Origin: Pseudomonas guariconensis
Lineage (GTDB): Bacteria; Pseudomonadota; Gammaproteobacteria; Pseudomonadales; Pseudomonadaceae
Direction of reading: 5' to 3'
Assembly: GCF_900102675.1 (NCBI RefSeq)
Contig: NZ_FMYX01000002.1
Span: 248,001-312,000 of the forward strand
Length of the DNA: 64,000 bases
Shown: positions 30,583 to 42,468 of the stretch, in pieces
How positions within the stretch are numbered: position 1 is the first letter of the stretch
Layout: every line of letters starts with the position of its first letter
Translations under genes and position numbers: made by a program
Notes under the pieces: generated by a model
Seen by the model: only the letters and a program-made list of their open reading frames with translations
Database searches by the model: none
Told to the model about the DNA's origin: nothing

Positions 30583-32115
30583 TTACAGGCTGGGCAGTAC
30601 GCCAGCTGGCAGCAGGCCGGTCAGGCAACCCTTGGCCAGCAGCTCGGCAGCGGCTTCGATGTCCGGCGCGAAGAAGCGGTCACGGTCGTAGTGCGGGACT
30701 TCACGGCGCAGGGCCAGACGGGCCTGCTCCAGCTTGGCGGAGGTCTTCAGGCCTTCACGCAAGTCCAGGCCCTGGCAGGCGCCCAGCCACTCGATGGCGA
30801 GGACGCCACGGGTGTTTTCGGCCATTTCCCACAGACGCTTGCCGGCGGCCGGCGCCATGGACACATGGTCTTCCTGGTTGGCGGAGGTCGGCAGGCTGTC
30901 GACGCTGTGCGGGTGCGACAGGGCCTTGTTCTCGCTGGCCAGGGCGGCCGCGGTGACCTGAGCGATCATGAAGCCGGAGTTGACGCCGCCGTTTTCCACC
31001 AGGAACGGCGGCAGCTGGGACATGTGCTTGTCCATCATCAGCGAGATGCGGCGTTCACTCAGCGCGCCGATCTCCGCAATGGCCAGGGCGATGTTGTCGG
31101 CGGCCATGGCCACAGGTTCTGCGTGGAAGTTGCCACCGGAAATGACGTCACCCTGGGCAGCGAAGACCAGCGGGTTGTCCGACACAGCGTTGGACTCGAT
31201 CGCCAGCACTTCGGCGGCCTGGCGCAGTTGGGTCAGGCAGGCGCCCATGACTTGCGGCTGGCAACGCAGGGAGTACGGATCCTGGACCTTGCCGCAGTTT
31301 TCGTGGGAGCGGGACACTTCGCTGGAGTCGCCCAGCAGGTCACGGAAGCAGGCCGCGGTGTCGATCTGGCCGCGCTGGCCACGGACTTCGTGAATACGTG
31401 CGTCGAACGGCGAACGCGAGCCCAGGGCCGCTTCGACGGTCAGGCTGCCACAGGCGATGGCTGCGGCGTACAGGTCTTCGGCATGGAACAGGCCGCGCAG
31501 GGCGTAGGCGGTGGACGCCTGAGTGCCGTTGAGCAGGGCCAGGCCCTCTTTGGCAGCCAGGGTCAGCGGCTCCAGGCCGGCGACGGCCAGAGCCTCGGTG
31601 GCAGGCAACCACTGACCTTTGTAACGTGCCTTGCCCTCACCCAGCAGGACCAGCGACATGTGCGCCAGCGGTGCCAGGTCGCCAGAGGCGCCGACCGAGC
31701 CCTTGAGCGGGATGTGTGGATAGACTTCGGCGTTGACCAAGGCGATCAGCGCGTTGATGACCTTGCGACGGATGCCGGAGAAGCCGCGGCTGAGGCTGTT
31801 GATCTTCAGGACCATGATCAGACGCACCAGGTCGTCGTCCAACGGCGCGCCGATACCGGCGGCGTGGGACAGCACCAGCGAGCGCTGCAGGTTTTCCAGG
31901 TCATGGCTGGCGATGCGGGTCGAAGCCAGCAGGCCGAAACCGGTGTTGATGCCGTAGGCGGTGCGGTCTTCGGCAATGATCTGCTCGACGCAGGCAACGC
32001 TGGCGTCGATGGCCTGGTCGGCGCTGGCATCCAGTTGCAGGCGCACGGGCGCTGCATGGATGGCCCGTAGTTGGGCCAGGGTCAGGGTGCCGGGCTTGAG
32101 AGTCAGTTCGGTCAC
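30583..32115 (-). CDS. hutH: Histidine ammonia-lyase HutH
   Basis: HutH deaminates histidine to urocanate and ammonia. The 510-residue protein carries the Ala-Ser-Gly triad at 143-145 ([14 protein letters not shown]), which cyclises to the MIO cofactor. Other active-site motifs, such as N-G-T-Q-A-S-T-A and D-N-P-L-V, are intact. The start is GTG at 32115, with GGAG 7 bases upstream. It follows hutU by 86 bases and both are probably transcribed from the hutU promoter. Confidence 0.98.
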   Translation of the reverse strand: MTELTLKPGTLTLAQLRAIHAAPVRLQLDASADQAIDASVACVEQIIAEDRTAYGINTGFGLLASTRIASHDLENLQRSLVLSHAAGIGAPLDDDLVRLIMVLKINSLSRGFSGIRRKVINALIALVNAEVYPHIPLKGSVGASGDLAPLAHMSLVLLGEGKARYKGQWLPATEALAVAGLEPLTLAAKEGLALLNGTQASTAYALRGLFHAEDLYAAAIACGSLTVEAALGSRSPFDARIHEVRGQRGQIDTAACFRDLLGDSSEVSRSHENCGKVQDPYSLRCQPQVMGACLTQLRQAAEVLAIESNAVSDNPLVFAAQGDVISGGNFHAEPVAMAADNIALAIAEIGALSERRISLMMDKHMSQLPPFLVENGGVNSGFMIAQVTAAALASENKALSHPHSVDSLPTSANQEDHVSMAPAAGKRLWEMAENTRGVLAIEWLGACQGLDLREGLKTSAKLEQARLALRREVPHYDRDRFFAPDIEAAAELLAKGCLTGLLPAGVLPSL

Positions 32116-32135
32116 TTCGCTACTCCAATTCGCAT

Positions 32136-32151
32136 GGGGCCCGCAGGCCCC
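32136..32151. other. Short GC-rich hairpin between hutU and hutH
   Basis: GGGGCC-CGCA-GGCCCC can fold into a compact hairpin just upstream of the hutH ribosome site. No T-run follows, so it is more likely an mRNA processing or stability element than a terminator. Confidence 0.4.
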
Positions 32152-32201
32152 TTCTTGTTTTCAGTATCAACGTTGTTCGGCAATTACCAAAGGAACGTCG
32201 A

Positions 32202-33875
32202 TCAGCCCGTGATCATCGGCAGGTCCAGGCCCTGTTCCTTGGCGCAGTCGATGGCGATCTGGTAGCCGGCATCGGCGTGACGCATCACGCCAGTCCCTGG
32301 GTCGTTGGTCAGCACGCGAGCGATACGCGCGGCCGCTTCGTCGGTACCGTCACAGACGATGACCATGCCCGAGTGCTGGGAGAAGCCCATGCCCACGCCA
32401 CCGCCGTGGTGCAGCGAAACCCAGGTGGCGCCGCCTGCGGTGTTGAGCAAGGCGTTGAGCAGTGGCCAGTCGGAGACGGCGTCGGAGCCGTCACGCATGG
32501 CTTCGGTTTCGCGGTTCGGGCTGGAGACCGAGCCGGAGTCCAGGTGGTCGCGGCCGATGACGATCGGTGCCGACAGCTCGCCGCTGCGGACCATTTCGTT
32601 GAACGCCAGGCCCAGCTTGGCGCGCAGGCCCAGGCCCACCCAGCAGATACGTGCCGGCAGACCCTGGAAGCTGATGCGCTCGCGGGCCATGTCCAGCCAG
32701 CGGTGCAGGTGGGCGTCGTCCGGGATCAGTTCCTTGACCTTGGCGTCGGTCTTGTAGATGTCCTCGGCGTCGCCGGACAGCGCCGCCCAGCGGAACGGGC
32801 CGACACCGCGGCAGAACAGCGGACGGATGTAAGCCGGCACGAAGCCTGGGAAGTCGAAGGCATTGGCCACGCCTTCTTCCTTGGCCATCTGGCGGATGTT
32901 GTTGCCGTAGTCGAAGGTCGGCACGCCCATTTTCTGGAAGTCCAGCATGGCTTGTACGTGCACGGCCATGGACTGTTTGGCGGCCTTGACCACCGCAGCG
33001 GCGTCGGTCTGGGCGCGGTCGCGGTACTGCTCCCAGGTCCAGCCGGCCGGCAGGTAGCCGTTGAGCGGGTCGTGGGCGCTGGTCTGGTCGGTGACCATGT
33101 CCGGGCGCACGCCCCGCTTGACCAGTTCAGGCAGGATTTCAGCAGCGTTGCCGTGCAGGGCGATGGAGATGGCCTTGCCTTCGGCGGTGTACTTGGCGAT
33201 GCGCGCCAGGGCGTCGTCCAGGTCCTTGGCCTGCTCGTCCACGTAGCGGGTCTGCAGGCGGAAGTCGATGCGGCTCTGCTGGCATTCGATGTTCAGCGAG
33301 CAGGCGCCGGCCAGGGTCGCGGCCAGTGGCTGGGCGCCGCCCATGCCGCCCAGGCCTGCGGTCAGGACCCATTTGCCGGTCAGGTTGCCGTCGTAGTGCT
33401 GACGTCCGGCCTCGACGAAGGTTTCGTAGGTGCCTTGGACGATGCCCTGGCTGCCGATGTAGATCCAGCTGCCGGCGGTCATCTGGCCGTACATGGCCAA
33501 GCCTTTGGCGTCCAGTTCGTTGAAGTGTTCCCAGTTGGCCCAGTGTGGCACCAGGTTGGAGTTGGCGATCAGCACGCGCGGGGCATTGGCGTGGGTCTTG
33601 AAGACACCGACCGGCTTGCCGGACTGGACCAGCAGGGTCTCGTCGTCTTCCAGGCGGGTCAGGGTCTCGACGATCTTGTCGTAGCACTCCCAGTTACGTG
33701 CGGCACGGCCGATACCGCCGTAGACCACCAGCTCCTTCGGATTCTCGGCGACCTGAGGGTCGAGGTTGTTCATCAACATGCGCAGCGGCGCTTCGGTCAG
33801 CCAGCTCTTGGCGGTCAGCTTGTTGCCACGCGGGGCGCGGATTTCTACGTCACGGTATTTGTTGTTGTCGGTCAC
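32202..33875 (-). CDS. hutU: Urocanate hydratase HutU
   Basis: Urocanase hydrates urocanate to imidazolonepropionate using tightly bound NAD+. The start is GTG at 33875, which gives the P. putida-type N-terminus T-D-N-N-K-Y-R-D-V and the standard 557 residues; GAGGA lies about 7 bases upstream. An open extension to 33962 runs through the operator and was rejected. The NAD-binding [10 protein letters not shown] motif and the catalytic-region [10 protein letters not shown] segment are intact. A HutC operator lies 65 bases upstream. Confidence 0.98.
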   Translation of the reverse strand: MTDNNKYRDVEIRAPRGNKLTAKSWLTEAPLRMLMNNLDPQVAENPKELVVYGGIGRAARNWECYDKIVETLTRLEDDETLLVQSGKPVGVFKTHANAPRVLIANSNLVPHWANWEHFNELDAKGLAMYGQMTAGSWIYIGSQGIVQGTYETFVEAGRQHYDGNLTGKWVLTAGLGGMGGAQPLAATLAGACSLNIECQQSRIDFRLQTRYVDEQAKDLDDALARIAKYTAEGKAISIALHGNAAEILPELVKRGVRPDMVTDQTSAHDPLNGYLPAGWTWEQYRDRAQTDAAAVVKAAKQSMAVHVQAMLDFQKMGVPTFDYGNNIRQMAKEEGVANAFDFPGFVPAYIRPLFCRGVGPFRWAALSGDAEDIYKTDAKVKELIPDDAHLHRWLDMARERISFQGLPARICWVGLGLRAKLGLAFNEMVRSGELSAPIVIGRDHLDSGSVSSPNRETEAMRDGSDAVSDWPLLNALLNTAGGATWVSLHHGGGVGMGFSQHSGMVIVCDGTDEAAARIARVLTNDPGTGVMRHADAGYQIAIDCAKEQGLDLPMITG

Positions 33876-33939
33876 GGGAATGTCCTCTGCGGTCAGGTCG
33901 ACGGCGGTGTGTCGATGTGAATATACAAACACACCTTTA

Positions 33940-33953
33940 CTTGTATGTACAAG
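33940..33953. promoter_or_regulatory. HutC operator at the hutU promoter
   Basis: CTTGTATGTACAAG is a perfect 14-base palindrome-like site identical to the known Pseudomonas hut operator consensus. It is centred about 72 bases before the hutU start. HutC represses here until urocanate is present. A weaker related sequence, GAATATACAAAC, lies at about 33919-33930. Confidence 0.88.
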
Positions 33954-34000
33954 CATGGACAACCAAATTTTTCGTACCGTTCCTCGGGAAGCCGAAAAAC

Positions 34001-34065
34001 AAAAAGGGCCGCTGCGCGACCCAACCGCAGGAAAACCCGCGATCAGGCCGCGCAGCAGCCCCTTT
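34001..34065 (-). terminator. Intrinsic terminator of hutCD
   Basis: On the minus strand AAAGGGGCTGCTGCGCG pairs with CGCGCAGCGGCCCTTT across a loop, then TTTTTGTTTTT follows. It lies just after the hutD stop and separates hutCD transcription from the hutU promoter. Confidence 0.85.
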
Positions 34066-34078
34066 CACAATGCCGGGT

Positions 34079-34651
34079 TTACCGCGGCATCAATTCGATC
34101 AGGCAGAACCGCCCTTGCACATCCAACCCGAGCAATCCGTCATTGCCTTCCAGGTGCAGACAGTCATACAAACCGAGCTGCTGCTTGGCCTGTCCCGATG
34201 CCGACACCTCTACCTGCCCGCTGGCGGCGAACAGCAATACCGTCGAGGCCGAGCTGAATATCCGGCTGGTGCCGTCGAACCACTGCAACCGCGCGCGGTA
34301 GCGTTGCGGCGCGTAGATCAGGTTGAAATCGCGGATCGCGCCACCGAGCAGCTTGCAACTGACCTGGCTTTCGCCATTGAAAGCAAAGGCGTCGAACGGC
34401 AGCAGCGGCCGGCTGGCCTGGCCATCGACCAGCAAACGCATGCCATCGCCTTGCAGCACGGTGATGATCCGCTGATAGCCAGCGAAGGTGGAAAATCCAC
34501 CAGACTCCTCGATGTCGGCGATCGACAGGCGCCAGCCGAAGCCATCCAGGCCTTCGCCGGAGTCGCGGGTGATCTCTTCGGTGAAACCGCCACCGTTCTT
34601 CCAAGGCATGCGCGGGTAATCTTTGGCACGCAGCAACTGCAAATGAGTCAT
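34079..34651 (-). CDS. hutD: HutD family protein
   Basis: This 190-residue double-stranded beta-helix (bicupin-like) protein shows the HutD signatures M-P-W-K-N-G-G-G-F-T-E-E-I and F-G-W-R-L-S-I-A-D-I-E-E-S-G-G-F-S-x-F-x-G-Y-Q-R. HutD is conserved in Pseudomonas hut operons and is thought to act as a governor that limits hut expression, possibly by binding formylglutamate. It overlaps hutC by four bases. Confidence 0.94.
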   Translation of the reverse strand: MTHLQLLRAKDYPRMPWKNGGGFTEEITRDSGEGLDGFGWRLSIADIEESGGFSTFAGYQRIITVLQGDGMRLLVDGQASRPLLPFDAFAFNGESQVSCKLLGGAIRDFNLIYAPQRYRARLQWFDGTSRIFSSASTVLLFAASGQVEVSASGQAKQQLGLYDCLHLEGNDGLLGLDVQGRFCLIELMPR

Positions 34652-35394
34652 TTACTGAATCGTCCTTCGAGGCGATGACGGGAACCGGGGTGGATCAGCC
34701 GCGCCGCAGTCACCGGCTGGCGACCGGACCAAGTGCGGCGGCGAATCAGCAAGCAAGGCTCACCTTGCTCGATTTGCAGCAATCGGCATTCCTCGGGTTC
34801 GGCGAGGATCGCCTCCACCACGTGCTCGCCCTCGGTCAGTGGCGCGACCTGCGAAAGGTACGCATAGGGCGTTTGCAGGGTGAAGTCCTGCTTGAGGTAG
34901 TCCGGGGCGATCTGGGCATTGACGTAGCGATCTTCGATCTGCACCGGCACGCCGTTCTCGTAGTGCACGATCAGCGAATGGAACACCCGCTGGCCTTCGC
35001 GCATGTCCAAGGCCAGGGCGCGCTCGGAACCGGCGGTCTCCTCGGCGAGACGGATGACCTGGCAGCTATGCTGATGGCCACGGCCGGCGATCTCGTCAGC
35101 GATGTTGTTGACCTCGAACAGCGCCGAACGGGTCTTGGGCTCGGCGACGAACGTGCCAACGCCCTGCATGCGCACCAGCAGCCCTTCTGCGGTGAGCTCT
35201 CGCAGGGCACGGTTGATGGTCATGCGACTGAAGCCCAGTTGGCTGACCAGCTCGCTCTCGGACGGTACCCGGTGATGCGGCGGCCAGCTGCCATTTTCGA
35301 TCTGCTGGACGATCATCTGCTTGACCCGGGCGTAGAGCGGCGCCGGCCCTTCGCCCATCTGGGCAACCAGCGCGGAGACAGGAGGTGTCGGCAC
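34648..35394 (-). CDS. hutC: Histidine-utilisation repressor HutC (GntR family)
   Basis: HutC represses the hut genes and is released by urocanate. The start is GTG at 35394, giving M-P-T-P-P-V-S-A-L-V and 248 residues, with AAGGA about 9 bases upstream. The longer open frame to 35487 crosses the operator and is not used. The N-terminal winged helix-turn-helix (P-S-E-S-E-L-V-x-Q-L-G-F-S-R-M-T-I-N-R-A-L-R-E-L) is followed by a UTRA ligand domain of the HutC/FarR type. Divergent from hutF, with a likely autoregulatory operator between. Confidence 0.97.
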   Translation of the reverse strand: MPTPPVSALVAQMGEGPAPLYARVKQMIVQQIENGSWPPHHRVPSESELVSQLGFSRMTINRALRELTAEGLLVRMQGVGTFVAEPKTRSALFEVNNIADEIAGRGHQHSCQVIRLAEETAGSERALALDMREGQRVFHSLIVHYENGVPVQIEDRYVNAQIAPDYLKQDFTLQTPYAYLSQVAPLTEGEHVVEAILAEPEECRLLQIEQGEPCLLIRRRTWSGRQPVTAARLIHPGSRHRLEGRFSK

Positions 35395-35465
35395 GGCGTT
35401 GAATCCTTGTGCAATTTGATTGAGCGGTAGCTTGCCGCAGTTTACCCGGCAGGCAAACGCCTGTA

Positions 35466-35479
35466 TATGTATATACAAG
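35466..35479. promoter_or_regulatory. Likely HutC operator between hutC and hutF
   Basis: TATGTATATACAAG matches the CTTGTATGTACAAG operator at 11 of 14 positions, with a perfect right half. It lies about 25 bases before hutF and 70 before hutC, so it could control both directions. Confidence 0.65.
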
Positions 35480-35504
35480 TTAAACAATAACAGGATTTTC
35501 CCCG

Positions 35505-36869
35505 ATGCCTGCCTTTTTCGCCGAACGCGCCCTGCTGCCTACTGGCTGGGCCAGCAATGTCCGCCTGGAAGTTGCCGAGGATGGCCGCTTGACCCATGTC
35601 GAGGCCGACGCCTCGGCCGAAGGCGCCGAGCGCCTGGGTGGTCCGGTGCTGCCGGGCATGCCGAACCTGCACTCCCACGCCTTCCAACGTGCGATGGCAG
35701 GCCTGGCGGAAGTGGCTGGCAACCCTAACGACAGTTTCTGGACATGGCGCGACCTGATGTACCGTCTGGTCGGGCGCATTACCCCCGAGCAAGTGCAGGT
35801 CATCGCCCGCCAGCTGTACATCGAGATGCTCAAGGCCGGTTACACCTCGGTCGCCGAGTTCCACTACGTCCACCACGACCACAACGGCCACGCCTACGCC
35901 GACCCGGGCGAGCTGTCGCTGCGTATCAGCGCCGCCGCCGCCGACACGGGTATCGGCCTGACCCTGCTGCCCGTGCTCTACAGCCACGCAGGCTTCGGCG
36001 GTCAGGCGCCGAGCGAGGGCCAGCGCCGCTTCATCAACTCCAGCGAGCAGTACCTGCGTCTGCAGGAGCGCCTCGCCCCGCACTTGGCGGCCCAGCCAGC
36101 CCAGCGCCTGGGTTTGTGCTTCCACTCCCTGCGCGCAGTCACGCCGCAGCAGATCGCCGAAGTGCTGGCTGCCGGCGACCAGGCGTGCCCCGTGCACATC
36201 CATATCGCCGAGCAACAGAAGGAAGTCGACGATTGCCTGGCCTGGAGTGGTCGCCGTCCCTTGCAGTGGCTCTATGAGAATGTCGAGGTAGACGCGCGCT
36301 GGTGCCTGGTCCATGCCACTCACGCCGAGGCCGACGAGGTCAGCGCAATGGCCCGCAGCCATGCCGTGGCCGGCCTGTGCCTGACCACCGAAGCCAACCT
36401 GGGCGACGGCATCTTCCCCGCCGTCGACTTCTTGGCCCAAGGTGGGCGCATGGGCATCGGCTCGGACAGCCATGTGTCACTCAGCGTCGTGGAGGAATTG
36501 CGCTGGCTGGAATACGGCCAGCGCCTGCGTGACCAGCGCCGCAACCGGCTGTATCGCGGCGACCAGCCAATGGTCGGTCGTACCTTGTACGACGCAGCCT
36601 TGGTCGGCGGCGCCCAAGCGATGGGCCAGGCTGTCGGCGAGCTGGCTGTCGGCAAACGCGCCGATTGGCTGGTGCTGGATGGACAGGACCCCTACCTCGC
36701 CACAGCCAGCGGTGATGGGATCCTCAATCGCTGGCTGTTCGCCGGGGGCGATCGCCAGGTGCGCGACGTGATGGTCAATGGGCAATGGGTTGTGCGCCAG
36801 GGCCGCCACGCGCAGGAGCAAGCGAGCGCTCGAGCGTTCATGGAGGTACTGCGTCAGTTGCTGGACTGA
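35505..36869 (+). CDS. hutF: Formimidoylglutamate deiminase HutF
   Basis: HutF converts N-formimino-L-glutamate to N-formyl-L-glutamate and ammonia, feeding HutG. This branch marks the five-step Pseudomonas histidine pathway. The 454-residue amidohydrolase has the zinc motif N-L-H-S-H-A-F-Q-R near 54-62, H-I-H-I-A-E-Q near 233, a third His in V-H-A-T-H, and Asp in G-S-D-S-H-V-S-L-S. AGGA lies about 10 bases upstream. It is transcribed away from hutC. Confidence 0.97.
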   Translation: MPAFFAERALLPTGWASNVRLEVAEDGRLTHVEADASAEGAERLGGPVLPGMPNLHSHAFQRAMAGLAEVAGNPNDSFWTWRDLMYRLVGRITPEQVQVIARQLYIEMLKAGYTSVAEFHYVHHDHNGHAYADPGELSLRISAAAADTGIGLTLLPVLYSHAGFGGQAPSEGQRRFINSSEQYLRLQERLAPHLAAQPAQRLGLCFHSLRAVTPQQIAEVLAAGDQACPVHIHIAEQQKEVDDCLAWSGRRPLQWLYENVEVDARWCLVHATHAEADEVSAMARSHAVAGLCLTTEANLGDGIFPAVDFLAQGGRMGIGSDSHVSLSVVEELRWLEYGQRLRDQRRNRLYRGDQPMVGRTLYDAALVGGAQAMGQAVGELAVGKRADWLVLDGQDPYLATASGDGILNRWLFAGGDRQVRDVMVNGQWVVRQGRHAQEQASARAFMEVLRQLLD

Positions 36870-36884
36870 TCCGTCACCTGCCCA

Positions 36885-36930
36885 AACGCAATCGCGGCGG
36901 CCCGTTATGCCGGACCGCCGCGATTGCGTT
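36885..36930. terminator. Bidirectional terminator-like hairpin
   Basis: AACGCAATCGCGGCGG (36885-36900) is perfectly inverted at 36915-36930 around a 14-base loop, between the convergent hutF and lipocalin genes. Confidence 0.75.
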
Positions 36931-36943
36931 CTACCTGCCTGAA

Positions 36944-37516
36944 TTAGTGCGAAGCGACGATCTGCTTGTCCGAGGCACGCCAGATCAGGCGGGTAGTGTC
37001 ATAGCCTTGCTGACGCGCCTTGGCCAGCAGGCTTTCGCGCTCCACCGCCGGCAGGGTCTGGGTTCGCGCGAGCAGCCACAGGTACTTGCGGTCCGGGCTG
37101 CCGACAATCGCCGTGCGGTAGCGCTCGTCCACATACAGCACCCAGTACTCGCCCTTGGCCACGCCCGGCACCAGCTTCGTGAACCAATTGTTGAACTCTA
37201 CCCACAGCCGGTCATTGTGCCCCGGCTCCTGCGGCCAGGCCGAACCTTCGGCGCGCAGCCATTCGCCATCGAACATGCGGCAGCGATTGAGCACACCCAT
37301 CGTGCCATCGGGCCGCAGGTTGTAGTGGGCTTCGGACTGGGCGCAGTCACGCTGGAACAGCATCGGCAAGCGTGCCAGCTCGAACCACTTGCCTTCATAG
37401 CGCTTGAGGTCGATGTTTCCGGCAGTCTTGGGTACCAGAGGATCGGTCGCCGAAGTGGCGCAGCCACCCAGGACGACTACCGCGCAGAACGCCAACAGCA
37501 GGTGCAAACGCTTCAT
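36944..37516 (-). CDS. blc: Outer-membrane lipocalin lipoprotein Blc
   Basis: Bacterial lipocalin that binds lipids or fatty acids at the outer membrane, often expressed under stress. The protein is 190 residues. The signal peptide ends in a lipobox L-G-G-C with Cys19 as the lipidation site. The lipocalin signature G-K-W-F-E-L-A-R-L-P and the L-W-V-E-F-N-N-W-F strand pattern are present. The start at 37516 begins M-K-R-L-H-L-L; longer upstream frames were rejected. It overlaps the preceding small lipoprotein gene by four bases. Confidence 0.93.
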   Translation of the reverse strand: MKRLHLLLAFCAVVVLGGCATSATDPLVPKTAGNIDLKRYEGKWFELARLPMLFQRDCAQSEAHYNLRPDGTMGVLNRCRMFDGEWLRAEGSAWPQEPGHNDRLWVEFNNWFTKLVPGVAKGEYWVLYVDERYRTAIVGSPDRKYLWLLARTQTLPAVERESLLAKARQQGYDTTRLIWRASDKQIVASH

Positions 37517-37767
37517 TTGAGACCCTGCCCGGAATAGATAAGGACTTTGTCCGCCGCATACTGCACGCTGATGAAGCTCTTTTCGTCCCCCCAGGTGCAG
37601 CTGCTCATGCCCAACGCGCCCGAACACTCGGCCGGGGTGCCGAGCAGTTGCTCCACTTCAGCCTTGCTCATGCCCGTCTTGAGCTTGGAATAGTTTTCCT
37701 GGTTGATCTTGCTGCAAGCGGTCAGGACGACGCACAAGGACAACAGGGCGAGGGAACGCAACGACAT
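37513..37767 (-). CDS. Small BamE/SmpA-like (DUF3862-type) lipoprotein
   Basis: This 84-residue protein has a lipoprotein signal ending L-T-A-C with Cys18. The mature part contains the SmpA/OmlA-like motif L-K-x-G-M-S-K-A-E-V-E-Q-L-L-G-T-P and a strand pair with two further Cys (A-E-C-S and S-S-C-T-W-G) that could form a disulfide. AGGAG lies about 9 bases before the start. It overlaps blc as ATGA, so the two lipoproteins are made together. Function not established. Confidence 0.88.
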   Translation of the reverse strand: MSLRSLALLSLCVVLTACSKINQENYSKLKTGMSKAEVEQLLGTPAECSGALGMSSCTWGDEKSFISVQYAADKVLIYSGQGLK

Positions 37768-37919
37768 GAAGGGACACTCCTGGAGATGAAGGCACAGGCA
37801 TGGTGGCCTGCAGACAGCTTAGAAGACAAAAAGCCGCCTCGGTTCCCTAGTCCCTTGGTTTTCACCCTACGCCATTGGTCGGCTGGCGCGCGCCGTGAGA
37901 CGCTGATCACAGCGGAAAC

Positions 37920-37974
37920 GATTGCGGGGCAGTTCACGTCCACGACAAGCGTGGGAGCGAACTGCCCCGCAATC
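37920..37974. repeat. Inverted repeat upstream of the lipoprotein pair
   Basis: GATTGCGGGGCAGTTC (37920-37935) is inverted perfectly at 37959-37974 around a 23-base loop. It lies immediately past the stop of the DUF924 gene on the minus strand and so may end the fbp-DUF924 transcript. Confidence 0.65.
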
Positions 37975-37985
37975 GATTCAAATGC

Positions 37986-38582
37986 TCAGAAACGCGAACC
38001 CGGCTCCAGCAGAAAGTCCATTTCTTCGCTGGTGCTCGGTCGGCCCAGCACCAGGTTGCGGTGTGGGAAGCGGCCGAAGCGAGCGATCACCCGTTGATGC
38101 TGCTCGGCATAATCGAGGAAACCCTCGAACAACCGGGCATTGGCCTCGGGCTGCTCGTCGAGCAGCATCTGGTAGCGCTCGACACACAGGTTTTGCCAGT
38201 CCAGCACCTCGGCATGCTCCAGCACCAGCAGCACGAACACACGCTGGATCGGCAGCAGCTGGTAGTCCCAGCCCTTCTGCAGGCCCTGCATGGCGATCAC
38301 CTGGGCACGACGGTCGCCATCGAAGGCGCGCGGCGTGTCACGGTAGATCATGCGCGGCAGCTGATCGAGCAGCAGGAGCAGGCCAAGCCAACCCTGGGGG
38401 CTTTGCTGCCACTCGTCCAAGCCGCCGGCCAGGGCATGCTCGACCAGCTCGCCGAAATACTCACGGGCTTCATCGTCATGGTGCTTGCCGAACCACAGCG
38501 AGCTCTTCTCGTCAGCCACGGCCTGGGGGCTACTACCCCATCCGAACCACCATTCCAGTAACGGCTGCCAAGGTGCGAGCAT
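37986..38582 (-). CDS. DUF924 family protein
   Basis: This 198-residue alpha-helical cytoplasmic protein has TPR-like helices. Family marks are W-F-x-x-x-x-x-D-x-x (S-L-W-F-G-K-H-H-D-D), L-L-L-L-D-Q-L-P-R-M-I-Y-R-D-T-P-R-A-F and R-F-G-R-F-P-H-R-N-x-x-L-G-R. AAGGAG inside the fbp end precedes its ATG, and only 3 bases separate the genes. Its function is unknown; the pairing with fbp may be only positional. Confidence 0.92.
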   Translation of the reverse strand: MLAPWQPLLEWWFGWGSSPQAVADEKSSLWFGKHHDDEAREYFGELVEHALAGGLDEWQQSPQGWLGLLLLLDQLPRMIYRDTPRAFDGDRRAQVIAMQGLQKGWDYQLLPIQRVFVLLVLEHAEVLDWQNLCVERYQMLLDEQPEANARLFEGFLDYAEQHQRVIARFGRFPHRNLVLGRPSTSEEMDFLLEPGSRF

Positions 38583-38585
38583 GAC

Positions 38586-39596
38586 TTACTCCTTGTGGTA
38601 GGCGGTGACGCGCTCGACCTCTTCCTTCGAGCCGAGGATCACCGACACACGCTGGTGCAGGCTCTCTGGCTGGATGTCGAGGATGCGATCGTAACCGTTG
38701 GTGGACGCGCCGCCAGCCTGCTCAATGATGAACGACATCGGGTTGGCCTCGTACATCAGGCGCAGCTTGCCCGGCTTGCTCGGCTCGCGGGCATCGCGTG
38801 GGTACATGAACAGGCCGCCACGGGTCAGGATCCGGTGCACATCGGCCACCATCGAAGCGATCCAGCGCATGTTGTAGTTCTTTTTCAGCGGACCGGTCTC
38901 ACCGGCCAGCAGCTCGCCCACGTAGCGCTGGACCGGAGCTTCCCAGTGACGCTGGTTGGACATGTTGATGGCGAACTCGGCGGTGGTTTCCGGTACACGG
39001 ATGTTTTCGTGGGTCAGGACGAAGCTGCCCAGTTCACGATCCAGGGTGAAGCCCTTGACGCCATTGCCCAGGGTCAGGATCAGCATGGTTTGCGGGCCGT
39101 AGATGGCGTAACCGGCGGCGACCTGCTGGGTGCCGGGCTGCAGGAAGGCTTTTTCGTTGAGGGTTTCGTTCTGGCTCAGGTATTCGTTGGGGCAACGCAG
39201 TACCGAGAAGATGGTGCCGACCGAAACGTTGACATCGATGTTCGACGAGCCGTCGAGCGGGTCGAAGACCAGCAGGTAGGCGCCTTTGGGATATTTGCCC
39301 GGAATCTGGTAGGCGTTGTCCATTTCCTCGGAGGCCATGCCGGCCAGGTGGCCACCCCATTCGTTGGCTTCGAGCAGGATGTCGTTGGAGATGACGTCCA
39401 GCTTCTTCTGCACTTCGCCCTGCACGTTTTCGGTGCCCATGCTGCCCAGGACACCGCCCAGGGCGCCCTTGGAAACGTGGTGGCTGATTTCCTTGCACGC
39501 ACGCGCCACCACTTCGATCAGGAAGCGCAGATCGGCAGGGGTATTGTTGCTGCGGGTCTGCTCAATCAGATAGCGACTCAGGGTAACGCGGGACAT
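38586..39596 (-). CDS. fbp: Class I fructose-1,6-bisphosphatase Fbp
   Basis: Fbp dephosphorylates fructose-1,6-bisphosphate, the committed gluconeogenic step and essential for growth on organic acids and amino acids. The 336-residue protein has the metal-binding A-S-E-E and [11 protein letters not shown] motifs, [16 protein letters not shown] and the sugar-binding [19 protein letters not shown] lies 6 bases before the start. Confidence 0.98.
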   Translation of the reverse strand: MSRVTLSRYLIEQTRSNNTPADLRFLIEVVARACKEISHHVSKGALGGVLGSMGTENVQGEVQKKLDVISNDILLEANEWGGHLAGMASEEMDNAYQIPGKYPKGAYLLVFDPLDGSSNIDVNVSVGTIFSVLRCPNEYLSQNETLNEKAFLQPGTQQVAAGYAIYGPQTMLILTLGNGVKGFTLDRELGSFVLTHENIRVPETTAEFAINMSNQRHWEAPVQRYVGELLAGETGPLKKNYNMRWIASMVADVHRILTRGGLFMYPRDAREPSKPGKLRLMYEANPMSFIIEQAGGASTNGYDRILDIQPESLHQRVSVILGSKEEVERVTAYHKE

Positions 39597-39748
39597 GTAT
39601 GGCTCCGAAATGGAAAGGGGGAGAAAAACCCCCGCAGTTTACAGGGAGAGTTGCGGGCTAGCGAGCGATGAGACTCGCCACGGCTCTCAGACGGCACAAT
39701 AGGTGGGTAGTTCAGCCCTTGCCAGGCCGGTGGTCGGCGTTAGGGTCC

Positions 39749-39830
39749 ATTCGCGGGCGGGCCGGTTCCCGAAGGACCGCATTCCCCCCAGGCCTGCGAT
39801 GCACCCGTGGAGGCGGTCTACCCGCGAATG
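39749..39830. repeat. Diverged REP-type inverted repeat pair
   Basis: ATTCGCGGGCGGGCCGGTTCCC at 39749-39770 faces a copy at 39804-39830 ending TCTACCCGCGAATG. The first arm has lost part of the consensus. It lies just after the glgP stop and upstream of fbp. Confidence 0.6.
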
Positions 39831-39838
39831 GCGACACC

Positions 39839-42289
<2,451 letters not shown>

Positions 42290-42405
42290 GCGGCATCCTC
42301 GGGCAAGTTTGACGAAAGCACAGGTTGTTCAGCCTAGACGCTTCGACACAGAGCGACAGCGTGGGTTCGCGGTTTTCACATCCACTCGGCGATTCGGGCG
42401 AAAGG

Positions 42406-42436
42406 TTGTTCACAATTTGAACAACTCCGGTATTAT
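42406..42436 (+). promoter_or_regulatory. Inverted repeat and possible promoter between glgP and the cysteine-cluster gene
   Basis: TTGTTC (42406-42411) is inverted as GAACAA (42419-42424) with a 7-base spacer. TATTAT at 42431-42436 could be a -10 box with TTGTTC as -35 (19-base spacing, a little long). It would put an operator-like repeat across the promoter. Confidence 0.35.
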
Positions 42437-42468
42437 CGCGCGCCCCAACTGGATACGCCCACACAACG

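Noticed and set aside
32277..33920. 547-residue open frame antisense to hutU
   Set aside because: hutU is unambiguous, and the antisense frame reads across the HutC operator region.
33895..34000. Sigma54 promoter for hutU
   Set aside because: hut genes can be RpoN-dependent in Pseudomonas, but no GG-N10-GC element with good match was found on the minus strand here.
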